A stretch of DNA of 64,000 nucleotides from Tetrahymena thermophila SB210 (lineage: Eukaryota > Ciliophora > Oligohymenophorea > Hymenostomatida > Tetrahymenidae): contig NW_002476457.1 of the NCBI RefSeq assembly GCF_000189635.1, positions 186,001 to 250,000 of the forward strand, given 5' to 3'. The notes beneath the pieces were generated by a model. The model saw only the letters and a list, made by a program, of their open reading frames with translations, was not told the origin of the DNA and did not search any database. Shown one piece after another: positions 1 to 12,600 of the stretch (positions within the stretch are counted from its first letter, which is position 1; the number at the start of each line of letters is the position of its first letter). Made by a program: the position numbers and the translations under genes.

Positions 1-2669
1 TTTTTATTGATCTAAAAATAGTTTTAAAATTAAAATTCATACACCTAATTCCATTTATTCATGTAATTGCGATATTCTGTAGAAGGTATTCCTGATTTTT
101 AATAAGTAATGAATTCATCTACCAAATCAGAAAGAATACAATTAATAACAAGTTTTGCATTTTCAACATTAGTAAGTGATCTTGTAAAAAACAAAAGCTT
201 CTTTTCAAAAGATAGAAGTTTAACCAGACAAAATTTATCAACAGAATCTACTTCTTATTTAAGTTCAATATAACAACTTCTTTCGATAACTTATGCTTAA
301 TCTTTTCTCAAGGTTTCGACTAATTTAACTGATCCAATATTACATAATTTAGAAAATATTGAATTCTCTATAATATTACCTTGATAATTATATATAATTT
401 AGTGGTAAAATTTACAGTTCTTTTGTTCAATTTCTTTTAATATATTTTAGCATCTCTGTTAAATTAGCTTTTCCTGTGGAACACTACAACAGTAAAGCTT
501 TTCCAAGTAGTTAAATTAATAAGCTTGATGCTATTATCTTATCGTTAACTACTCCTACTCTTTAACATTCATTCTTTTAATCAAAGTATCTAAGAAATTT
601 CTTGAAAATCTTTTTTTAACTATGTCAAAATCTTCTACTTTCTTTTCATATAAATTAATGTCATCTAAATTTTATGAAGTTAGCCATTTGCTGTCATACA
701 AATTTTTTTAGCCAAGGATATAGTATTAGATTTAATGGAATTTTATAGAATTATAAATGTTTTTCTCTCCTATTTGCTTTACTGCATTATGGGTAGCACC
801 GTTTATTAATTTATAATCATTGCATAAAACAATTATAACCTTATTCTTATAAAGCTCTTTAAAAGATTTGTCAGCATTACCAACATAATCAAAATTAAAT
901 CCTTGATAATTTGATATATTCCAAATATCAACATGAGAACCAAAAGAATAAACAAACTGTTTTATTTGCTCGATTAATGCTCTCTTAGTTTCTGAATTAA
1001 CTATGAGTAAATATTCTGAGTTTTCTTTATTTTCATATGGCTGACTTAATTAAATAGCGAAATTTCTTGTTTAAATTGTCTAGTATAAATTTTATTAATT
1101 GTGATAGTAACCTAAATCTAAATGAACAGACATCTCATAGTTAGTATTGTATGCTAGATCTAAGTCAACGAATTTAATTGTGCCACTTATTATTTTTTTT
1201 TCATTTGGCATTAAGGATGTAACAAACTCTTAATCAAGTAAAATATTATTATTATCATCTTATGGTTGTGAGTTGATAAAATTATCACTCGAGTAGGATA
1301 AACTTGCTTTCTCCAACGAATTTCTTCTTTCTTTATCCTAATCGATAATTGCTTTTGGATAAAATTAAGCTATGTGTTTTGTATTATTTAAAACTACTCT
1401 AACATTTAAAAGTCTTTTTGATAGAGTCTCAAATCCTATTGGCTTGCTTGATAAATTAACTATGCTAAAAGCAATAGGTGCCTCTTCTTTTGACTGAATT
1501 GATCTTAATACTTAAATTTCTGATAACTCAACTGGATATCTGATTTGATACTAAGTTGCATATTTAGAGATATTTTCAAATGACTTGTTCACTCTTTCTA
1601 CTGTAGCCTTGTAATTTAAATTTGTTATAACTCTAAAAACAGAATCAATAGCTGGTTAGAGCTGCTCATTAATTTGAAATTTAAGTGGGCTCTATAATTG
1701 ATATTTCTAGCCTGAGTTAATGCTTTAAGCAATATAGACAGAGTCACTCTATTTAAAAGTTAAGTATTAATTACTTACTAAAGATAATTGAATTCTTTAA
1801 TGAGTAGGAGTAGGCATTCCTCCATCGTTAGCAAGGCTCATTTAATTTATTTGCAAATATTCACCTGGTTCTATTATGTTATCATCTGATTACACTTTTT
1901 CTACACTATTAATATTTAAATTATATCTACTATAATATTTATTTCCTTAAACTACATAGTAAAATGAGCCATCTGATCCACTTTACCCGCTCCTTCCACT
2001 ATGTCCAGAAAACCCACTTCTACCAGAATATCCATTTCTTCCTCCTTGATTAGAATAAGAAGTAGTTCTTCCTTCGCTATCAGTTTCAGTCCAAGAATAG
2101 CTACTTCCTCCAGATCCACCTGATCCTCCTCTTCCTCCGCTGCCTCCATAGCCCCCAGAACCTCCTGCACCTCCATAACAGCTATAGCTATCTACAATCA
2201 TTAATATATCCATATCCTCTTAATTTACTCTAACTGATATATTAGCACCATTACCACCATCTCCTCCATGGCCTCCATCTCCTCCATTCCCTCCATCTCC
2301 TCCATTACCACCATCAGTTCCACATGAACTTTGAGTTGCATCATTTCCCCTATAGCCATCACCTCCATCTCCTCCATGACCTCCATCTCCTCCTCTACCT
2401 CCGCTACCACCACATGCAGAAAGTGTAATGGCATTACCGATGTTTTCCAAAGGTAAAGTAGTCCTTTTATTCTAATAATTTGTTTCAATTATCACAATTT
2501 GATCTCCTTAAGCACTCATTTACAAATCTAAAGCATATGCATTACTTCCTTTAGAGCCCCATCCTCCATTAGATCCATTCTATCCATGTCCTCCGCTATA
2601 GCCTGAAGAACCACTACTTCCACTATAACCAGATTTCCCACTTTCTCCATCATAATTAAAATGAATCAT
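1..2669 (-). CDS. Glycine-rich collagen-like protein, 5' part (3' end outside window)
   Basis: Read on the minus strand with TAA/TAG as Gln, the frame is open from ATG at 2669 to the left edge, giving about 889 residues without a stop. Residues about 8-40 and 75-230 are dense in Gly-X-Gly and Gly-Gly-X triplets rich in Ser, Asp and Asn (for example [13 protein letters not shown] and [11 protein letters not shown]), coded by repeated CCTCCATCTCC-type units on the plus strand. The rest is a non-repetitive hydrophilic region with no membrane segment or signal peptide that I can see. Gly-rich heads joined to a long beta-rich body resemble the DUF7932-type proteins known from ciliates and rotifers; that match is from memory and tentative. 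It is divergent from the A1 gene, with about 0.9 kb between the two starts. Function unknown. Confidence 0.8.
2029..2650 (-). repeat. Gly-rich coding repeat tracts
   Basis: Short imperfect direct repeats of CTCCATCTCC, CTCCTCCATG and related units lie in two runs, about 2040-2180 and 2240-2415, with a further Gly/Ser run at 2570-2650. On the minus strand they code for GGDGGxGG and SGxSGxSG repeats. They are much richer in G+C than the surrounding DNA because of the Gly codons. Confidence 0.75.
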
Positions 2670-3563
2670 TTTTAATTTCTATAATCCTAATAATTAATAA
2701 AAAGTTTGATTTTCTACTTAATTGGATATTTCTACAAATTATATATTAGAGATCATAAGCTAATATACTTGACGATTTAATATTGATAATAAAAAGCAAA
2801 AATGAAATATAGAAAGTTTGCAAAAACTAACGTTTTTTTTTTGTTGATTGGTGGGCCTATATTATAAAAATTATAAAATATATTTATCTATCACAAAAAA
2901 TAAAACAAAAAGCATTTTTTTTAAATTTATTTGAAATAGAAGAACTTTTAATGCAATACTAAAAAAAATTTATTCACTAAGAAAAAATGTTACTATATAA
3001 ATAATCACAATAATAATTAGATTATTTAAGCTAAAGTAAAAGCAAAGAAATATTAAAATAAATTAAAAAAAATAATTGAGAGGTTGATTGAAATTATTTT
3101 AAAATAAAGATGAATTAATAAAAAAACTTTTAATATTTAATTTAAAACACTAATTACCTATCTAAAATTTAAATAAGGCATAATTATTCTTTGAAAAGTC
3201 TTTTTTTTAAAATAATATTTTAAAATAATTTTGATTAATAATCTTTATTTTTTAATCAGATTTCATTTAAATTAAAATTTATAGTGAAAACATTCTTTTT
3301 TTCTTAACAAATATTTGAATTAAATTTTCACTTCCAAAATTAAGAACAAAAAGTTAATTACAAAATAGACATTTTATCATTAATAATTAAATAAATGAAA
3401 ATTACTTTTTATTATTTAGTTTATTTAATATTTTTTATTGGCATAATTATATAATACTAAATAAAAAACATAGGATGTTTGGTAATTTGCATTTATTTAT
3501 ACAAAAGAAAAAAAAGCAACAATTCAAACTACAAATAAAAAGAATATTAATTATTTTTGTTAA
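2670..3563. other. Divergent intergenic spacer
   Basis: About 0.9 kb of very AT-rich DNA between the minus-strand Gly-rich gene and the plus-strand A1 gene, so it presumably holds both promoters. A small open stretch from ATG 3395 (29 codons, ending at a GT at 3482) could be spliced in phase to an AG at 3574-3575 and would add a hydrophobic leader to A1. I prefer the start at 3564, because it aligns without gaps to the start of B1. No other gene is visible. Confidence 0.6.
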
Positions 3564-6500
3564 ATGATTTAATAGGTTATAATTTTATTCTATACATTAG
3601 AAAGAATTATGAGTTAAGCTTTAGAACAAAATATTATTGGGGTTTATTCACCATAATAATCAAATATTTTAAGCAGTTAAAATGACAATTAGTGGACTCC
3701 CCTTTAGATCAGAGCAGTAACAGATTTAGATTTAGTATATGTTTCATGTGGGTTCAGAGGAATTAACATAATCAACAAAGAAGGCAGCCAAATACTCTAT
3801 TCATAGAACTTTAATAATGAGTATATTTAATCATTTGAATCTACTTCGGATGGGTAGTATATTTTTATAGGAATATCATAATTTCTATTTGTATACCATT
3901 TATAATTTAATAGTTTATCTTAATCCCATTTAGAAATGTAGAACTTTTATTTGGTATAAAATATAACTTTTCAGACAGATCTTTTGAACACTAATTACAA
4001 TTAACAAAGTGAACTGCTTGCAGTAGCTGTATAAACAGGAAATGTTTTCCTCTATAACACTACATTTAAGAACCAATTTCAATTATTATCAAAATTTAGC
4101 ACAGGCTCCAATTTGATAAATAGCTTATTTATTTCACAAGATGGAAATTGGCTTTATATAGCAAGTGATGTTAAGGGTGTATTTATGATGAGTATAAAAA
4201 AATAATAATTATATGAAGATAATAATAATGCAAATGATACTTCAGAGAAATTAATAGTTGCTGCTCATGGAACTTTGGGATTAAGGGCATATTAAGTTAT
4301 TGGATCAAAAGATAATCACTATATTTATGCTTTTGATTTCTGGTATGGATTTTTTTACACAAATGTAGAAGAAGTAATTAAAAATTAGGAAAATTAATAC
4401 CCAATTTAATTATCTTTTATTTCCTATTGGCCTTTTTAAGACATACAAAGAGCTTGCTAAACTATTCTTATTAATCAAGACGAAAGTCTACTTTTTATAG
4501 GAGTAAGAGAGTATGGTATAATAATATTAGATATAAGAAATAGGACATAAATTTAAGTTTTTGAATTTATAAGGCTAGACTCTCTCATTTTTTCAATAGC
4601 ACTTTCAAAATAGGAAGATTTTTTATACGTGACAACTTCAGACACTATGTTAACCTATACAAACGATAAGCCTAACTTAAATTAAGATCTCCCTAATTTA
4701 TTTAACACTCATTAAATAAAATATTAAGACTTTCTAAATTCGATATTAAAATGGAGATGTTATGTGGATGTTACTAATTAATACTTAGTAGGTTCATTTG
4801 ACTTCGGTGGATTATATGTTTTTCCATTTTATAATGATCCTTACAAGTTTGATGTCAACAATTATGTATTCTATGATATTTAAGATGACAGTGTATACTT
4901 TGATAAGGGAAATAAGTATTTAGTTATTCCAAGATATTTTTCAGAATAGAACATCGGAATTTATTAATACGCACCTCTAGATAATAGAACTGATTAGTAA
5001 AATATTTCTTTAACCAATATGTAACTAATAAAAGACTATAGCGTTAGCGAGCTTGAATTATCAGAAATGATAGTTTTTAGTTTCGATGCTAGGTATGCTG
5101 TGTAAACATATAGTGTAGGTTTAATTATTTATGACTCAATTGACATCTTTAATATAAAAGTTCTATCAAGATGGAATAATTTAGACTTTATGATTGGAGA
5201 AAATCAAGGTGTTTGTTTCACAAAAGATAATAAATGGATATACAGTACAATTAGACTTTTTGGAGTATATCTTTTAAATGTTGAAGATAAAACTAATCCT
5301 ATTCTTACTGACTATATTAGAACAAATGGTGGAGAAAATGTTAAAATATCTCCTTCATCAAATTTTATTTACTTACTTGATGGAGTGAAAGGATTTGCAA
5401 TAATAGATGCTAATTATGCTCCTAAATTGTAAATAATCTCCAGAATAAAATTAAGTGGATACACAATAGATATGTTATTGCTACAAGAGGAAAAATATGT
5501 CTTAATAACTTAAAGTTATAGAGGATTTCTAACTCTCATTGATATAAATGATAAAAAATATCCATAAATAGTTTATACTATCAATTATGGTAATTAATTC
5601 AGCATGGCTTTATGCCTTACCCAAACAGCTTAGCATCTATTTGTATCAACTAATGGAGGAATGCTTGTACTTCCTACATCTAGTTAAGTGTAAATACATA
5701 CAAAAGTAAACTTGATTGATTTAAATATTCAAACTGGATAAAAACAAATTATAAAACTTGAAAAAATAACTTAAGAATTTAATAAATATGGTCTTAATCT
5801 TTATCAAGAGTATTTATTTTCTGTTGGTCAAAATATTTAGTTTGATTTTGCAATACTCTATCCTATAGATTCAAATATGTAAATTACAAGAATATTTTAA
5901 TATATTAATGGATAAAGTCAATAAATCCCAAGTTTCTTTTAATTTAACTAATTTTAACAATCTGTTATATTTAATGTTGATAAGAGCTTAATTAATTTCA
6001 ATTCAGCTAAACCCAACTTAAATATTTTGCTTATAAAAACAGTAATTCCTTTAAATTTAAATTCTTTTGTATTTAAACCTGAAGAGCTAGATGGTAAATA
6101 TGCAACTAATACAACTTAATCTTAATTGATTTACCAATATCTTTGTGATAAGAACATAATAATCAATGGTATTCTTAATGATTTATACAATTTTCCCCCA
6201 ATCAATTTAGAGTCTTAATTTTAGACTGAATTACTTGATCCATCAATTATACCTGAAAATAATTATTAGTAAATTATTTCTAAAATTACTGAGAGAATTT
6301 AATTAACATTAATGAAATCTTTTTACATTAACTCAATTAAGTTTTATGTTCAAACCTCATTATTTTTTGATAATTAAAATTCAATTTAATTTATACAAAC
6401 TAATTCTTAAAATACAATTTTAATAACCTTGTCTATTTAGACTAGTGATGGAAAATTAATCTTCAAATCAAAATCAAATATAGCTTTTTAGTTATCAGAA

Positions 6501-8765
6501 AAATAAGATTAATTAGCAATCTCTGGAAATTTAGAGATCATCAATAAGGTGTTGCATAATAAAATAATATTCGCTAATAATACATAAATTACTGCATAAA
6601 TATCTCCAAATATAACATTAACTATCCAAGACAATTTAAATTATCCTCTTACTGAATAGCTAAGCATTTATGATAGTTAGTTTATTATTATAAAGGAATA
6701 ATTGAAAATTAGCAGTGATAATAATCTACAAAATTAGTTTAACTATAAATTTTAAGGAGGTATTGTTGATATTGAATCTGACATAACCTTCTCATTTAAA
6801 TAAAACACATTTATAGTCTCTGACGTTTAAGATTTAACTTATTAATTTCTTTATCTTTAATCCCCAAATTAATATATTTAAATTCCATCTAATTTTTGGT
6901 TATTACAAATAAGTAGTAACTAATTACTATTTAAAGGCTCAACAACACAGAGTATGTATTAAAAATCTTACACATTTAAAATAATTGCCTCTGATGGATA
7001 CACTAAAGCTGAAGATACTTTTACTATAAAAGTTAGCGGAATCCCTTTATCTTATATTTTGAATTTATTGCTTGAGATTTTTGGCCCTATTATTTTCTTT
7101 CTTAGCCTTTTTCGAAAGAGAAATATTTTTTTAAATGTTATTTTTGAAAAGACAGTAACTTTTTCTTAAGAAATAGCTATTATCGATGAGTTTTATCTTA
7201 AAAAAATAATTATACTAGGTGATATTTAAAAATAATCTAAAGATATTTTAAGCCAATTGTTTAATTAAATTTTAAACTTAAAAATTGAAGAGATAAATAA
7301 GAATTAAAAATAGGATACAGAAACTAAAAATAAAAAAAATAGTTTTCATTTATCCTATGAAGATGTTTTTAACAATTTACAAAATTAGGATGATTTATAG
7401 AAGTAAAGCTTTATCCTTTTGCCTAATCAAAATAATTAATATCCATAAAATTTTGCAAAATTAATTCAAAATTTAAAGAAGCTGAAAGTTCATAGTGCTC
7501 ATTCTACTTTAGAAAAAAGATATATGGATCAAAAAGGAAACATTCTTATGTCTGTTGTGATCAAAGACATATTAAAATATAAAATATGTGAAACTAATAA
7601 ATTAGTGGACTTTTAACAAGACATTAAGAACACTGATTCGAAAATATATAGAGCAATCAGAGCTTAGATAGCTAGATATTTTTTAATATTGGATTAAAGA
7701 TCATTCATGCTTTATAAGTATATAAAATAAATTTGCATAAAAACTCAAGGTTGTTAAAATGACTGGTTTAAAGCAATAGTTAATTTATATTTTTATGATG
7801 ATAAACAAGAAAATTAAAATGAAAATAATTATCTTTAAAGAAACATGACAACTTTCCCATAGTTAAAACTAAAATATGGAGTATTATTACAAATTTTTTA
7901 AATATTTGAGTTGATTCCATAACAATTTAAAGAACAAACAGATACTTTTGATTAATTTTTTTAGATATGCTAAAATTATATAACTTAAATCAATATATAT
8001 CTGATAAGAGAAGTTTTATTTGCAGATGCATTAGGATTTTCTACTGAAGAACCTTCAAAGTTTAGAGTAGCAATAGGTTAATCGCTGCACATAGACTAAT
8101 AAAATATTAAACAAATTATAGCACTCAAAAAAAAGAAAATAAGTAAATGGCTTAGACCACTTTTTAAATTTTTAAATATAGAATACTCATAACATGAAAT
8201 ATATAAAAACATGAGATTACCTTCTTGGCTTAACTTAGATTAAAAAAATGGAGTTATTATTTTATATGGAACACCTCAACTAGATGATATTGATGAATAT
8301 CTTATAAGAATTTAAGATAACACAGGATATGTGATTCAATAATTTTTATTAAAAGTTATCCAAAATCTAAATAAAAAAAATAGTTAGAATGACATTGATA
8401 AGATATATGGAATGACTGATGAGATTTAATTTAAAAATAAATTACCTTAACTGTAAAATAGATATTTTAATGACACATAAAATCAGCATTTAAAAAGAAA
8501 TTCTTTTATGATGAGGTTATAAAGAAAAAGTTTCCTAAAAAATAATTAGCCATTTATCCTAGAACTCAGTTAAATTCCTTATAAAAAGCCTCAAAAAAGT
8601 TATATTAATAAATTTAAAAGTCGTAATAACTCTATAAATAGTTAAGAAGATGTCAATTCTCAATAAATTTCATAGCATGATGATAGGACTTTGTTAAGCA
8701 AACTTAATGATATCTAAACTTCTAATTTAAATACAACTGAATAATTTTTTGTCACAAATTAATGA
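3564..8765 (+). CDS. A1: LVIVD/cadherin-like single-pass membrane protein
   Basis: Single uninterrupted frame of 1,733 residues, stopping at TGA 8763-8765. The first about 15 residues are hydrophobic (MIQQVIILFY) and align without gaps to the better signal peptides of the B genes, which supports this start. Residues about 45-700 hold repeated short beta units of the type DLDLVYVSCGFRGINIIN and FGVYLLNVEDKTNPILTDY, typical of LVIVD/beta-propeller repeats. Residues about 1085-1155 look like a cadherin-like CADG/He_PIG domain ending in YTFKIIASDGYTKAEDTF. One hydrophobic segment follows at about 1160-1185. The about 550-residue tail has a basic, Gln/Asn-rich part, a conserved block around YMDQKGNILMSV, and a second CADG-like motif at about 1552-1605 (LPSWLNLDQKNG then LYGTP). 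The role is not known; a secreted-pathway surface receptor or adhesin is the natural inference. Confidence 0.88.
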
Positions 8766-9694
8766 AAATCTATATACAAATATAATATAATATAGCACTT
8801 CCACATATTAAATTCTTGCGAATTCTGAGATGCGAGAATTCAATACATGAAAAAGCTATAAATTAGATTAAATTTAGTCATTTATTTAAGCCTTTTTTTA
8901 TTATTTTAAAAATAAAATTTATAATTTTAAATTAAATAATTTATTTTTATAATAGTTTTATAAATTATAATATTTTTTTATTTTTAATTTATTTTATTGT
9001 ATTTGAAATCAAATAAAAATAATTAGATTTAGTTAATTTTCTTTTAAAAATCTCAAAATAAATTCTGAAACTTTAATTTTGAATAAAAATATATTAAATC
9101 TATTATAAGAAGTTACAATTAATTTATAGAGGTATGTACTTAAAAAAATTATCTGAATTTGTTAATAAATATAAAAGAACTTAATTTAAATGTATTGGTT
9201 TTTCATTATTTTATTATCATAAATTTGCATTCAACCTTCATATAAATATATATACTTAATAATAGAGAAACACATCTCTAAATTATTTTTAATTGAATTT
9301 TCAGAGTGATCGTAGATTAGAATATGGATAGTAAATAATAATTGCTTATATGGCTATAAAGAGGCGATTAAGTATATTATTAAATATAAATTGAATGAAA
9401 TAAAAAAACCTCTTATGTTATTTTGATATTGAAATTTTAATAACTTTCTTACTTTTTCTTTTTTACTACTTAATTGACAAAATAAATTAAATAGCACTAC
9501 ACCAAGAAATTCAAGTTCAATTTTTGTGTATGAGCTTGTTAATTATTTAAATAAATGATGAAAAAAATTGATTTTTGATTTTAGAATGTTTATATTTAAA
9601 TACTGCTTAAAAATTACCTATCTATTTAAATAATTATAAAAATAACTTAAATCAAGAAAGAAATAAGGAAAAGGTGAATCAATTTTTAACTTAA
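8766..9694. other. Spacer A1-B1
   Basis: AT-rich spacer without a gene. Its right half (from about 9060) is repeated upstream of B2 (from about 22910) and B3 (from about 29060), so it travels with the B genes as their 5' flank. Just after the A1 stop is a small inverted repeat, GAATTCT (8820-8826) and AGAATTC (8835-8841), with an 8-base loop. Confidence 0.6.
9650..9694 (+). promoter_or_regulatory. Conserved 5' leader of B genes
   Basis: A purine-rich block just before the B1 start, containing ATAAGGAAAAGGTG, is kept almost unchanged before B2 (about 23456-23504) and B3 (about 29519-29561), while the surrounding spacer has drifted. It may be a 5' UTR or core promoter element, or simply a recently duplicated sequence; only the conservation is seen. 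Confidence 0.35.
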
Positions 9695-12600
9695 ATGCTT
9701 CAAATAATTAAAATTTTTTTTACTATTATCTATATATGTAACTCTTAAAATACTTAATAAATTATTAATGAAGTTTATTCCCCTTTGATGTTGAATTAGC
9801 TAAGCTCAACTGATTCACTATGGAATCCACTTGTAGTAAAAGTAGCAACAGATATAGATTTAGTATTTGTTTCTTTAGGATTTAGAGGAATCACAATAAT
9901 TAATGAAAAAGGAGATTAGATACTGCATACTTAGGATATTGGTAATAATTATGTGTAGTCTTTTGAATCTACTTCGGATGGCCAATACCTTTTCGTTGTG
10001 GCTTCATAAAATCTATTGGTTTATCAATTATATTTTAAAACAAATAACTCCACTAATTTTGAAATGTAGAAGTTTGTTTAATTGTAAAATATAACATTTT
10101 AGAAAAATATTTTAGTAACTAGTTATAACTAGCAAAAAGAATTGTTAATAATAGCAGCAAAAGGCGGTGATATATTTATTTACGATACTTCTATTAAAAA
10201 TATGCTATCTCTAATTTCGACTTTTAATACAGGTTCTGTTTTGATTAATAATATGTTTCTTTCATAGGATGCAAAATGGCTTTATGTAGCAAGAGATGTG
10301 AAAGGTTTGTATATGCTTAATTTATAAGAATAATTTGCATCAAATTAAAATGGAAGAAAAATAAATATTTTAATTGCTGCCTAAGGAACTATTGGATTGA
10401 GTACATATTAAGCTATTGCTACAAGAGACAATACTTTTATTTATGCTATTGATTTCTGGTATGGATTTTTTTACTCAAGTTCTTCTCAAATAGTTAACAG
10501 TAATTCAACTCAATACCCAATATAACTATCTTTCACTGAGTTTTGGCCCTTTTAAGACTTGTAGAGTGTATGTCAAGAGATGATTATGAATAAGGATGAA
10601 ACTTTTATTTTCTTAGGAGTTAGGTCTCAAGGAATTCTTATTTTAGATATCAGATAGAGAGACCAAATTCAAGCTTTTGAATTAATAAGGTCAGACACTT
10701 TCTTTATTTCAATAAAACTCTCAAAAACAGAAAATTATTTATATTTTACTAACTCAGATAGTATTTTTACATTCACTTAAGATGAACCAAATTTAAATTA
10801 AGATTTACCAAATTTATTTAACACCCATTAAATTAAGTATCAACATTTTCTTGAAACAGTCTATAAGCGGAGATGCTATGTAGATCCTGACGATCAATAC
10901 CTAGTCGGGGGATTTGATCTAGCAGGTTTGTATGTATTTCCTTTTAACCAAGACCCTTATAGTTTGGACGTTAATAATTTCAAAAATTATAATATTCCAG
11001 TCTCCACAATGTATTTCGAAAAATCAAACAAATACTTAGTTATACCTAGTTACTTTTCAGAGTAAAGTATTGAAGTATTTTAATATAATCCATTAAATAA
11101 TAATCCTGAAGAGAAAAATATTTCTCTTTTCAATATGAAACTTTTAAAAGACTACAAAATCGAAGATTTCTAAGTCTCAGAAATGATAGTTTTTAGTGCT
11201 GATACAAAATTTGCTGTACAAACTTACATGATTGGTTTGATTATTTATGACTCAGCAAATATATTTAACTTAACCATGCTATCTAGATGGTAGAATAAGG
11301 ATTTTATGAAAGGAGAGAATCAAGGGGCTTGCTTCACTAGAGACAATAATTGGATATATAGCACTATAAGACTGTTTGGAGTGTATCTTTTAAATGTTCA
11401 TGATAAGGCAAATCCTATTCTAACTGATTATATCATAACTCATGGCGGTGAAAATGTTATAATGTCTTAAATATTTGATACATATTTATACTTATTAGAT
11501 GGTTTTAAAGGATTTGGAATCATTGATTCAAGTTATGCACCTTAATTACGAATAATTTCAAGAGTTTAACTACCAGGATATAGTGCAGATGCTCTGCTTA
11601 TAAATGAAGAAAAATTTATTCTAATAACATCTATGGGAAAAGGATTTTTAACTTTGATAGACATAAGAAATAAAAATTTCCCACAAATAGTTAACAGTAT
11701 TTCTTATGAAAATCAATACGGTTATGCATTATGCTCACCAAAATCCAGTTAATATATATTTATAACAACTTCTGCTGGAATTATTGTACTTCCAACCCAT
11801 AGCTAAATTTAAATTCATACTCATGTAAGTTTAGTTTAGTAAAATTAAATTACAGGGTAATAAATCCTTAGCTAACTCTAAAAACAAGCTTTATCATTTA
11901 ATTAAGATAACTCTAGTGAAAATTTAGAATTCGTCTTTACAGTAGGCTAATAAATTCAGTTTAATTTTGCTATCCTCTATCTTATTGACCAAAATATAAA
12001 AGTTAATAATATTTATTATTATTAACAAGGAGAAAATCTGCCTATTCCTTAATTTTTCTCCTTTGATATATATTCGCAATCCTTACAATTTTTTGTAGAT
12101 AAAAGTTTAGTTTATGACAATATAAATTAACTAAACCTAAATATCATTCTTCTTTAAACTTTAATTCCTCTGAATTCTTAATCATTTATTTAATTTTCAA
12201 ACTAAACTGATTTTAGTGTGATAAATATCACTTAATCTTAAATGATTTACTAATATCTCTAAGAATAAAATATTTTAGACACTAATGGAATTATTAATAA
12301 CTAATTTGACTTTACTTAACCTTTCCAGCTAGATTTATAATTTTAGAGCAAGTTGATTGATCCATCAAGTATATAAGAAGATAATTATACAATAGTCATC
12401 CAATAAATAACTTGGATAATTAAATTAGCATTAATGAGATCTTTTTACATAAATCCAATCAAATTTTATGTTCAAACTTCTCTGTCCTTTGACAACTAAA
12501 ATATAAATTAATTTATAACGTCTAATACTCAAAACATAATTTCTCTAACTCTATCTGTAAATAGTACTGATGGTAAATTAATTTTTAAAACCAATCCCAG

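Noticed and set aside
2029..2650. CRISPR-like short repeats
   Set aside because: The repeats are in-frame Gly codons without regular spacers in an open reading frame.
3395..3575. Possible upstream exon and intron for A1 (ATG 3395, GT 3482, AG 3574-3575) giving a hydrophobic leader
   Set aside because: The joint is in phase, but the simple start at 3564 aligns over 31 residues without a gap to B1, and A2 has the same local start.
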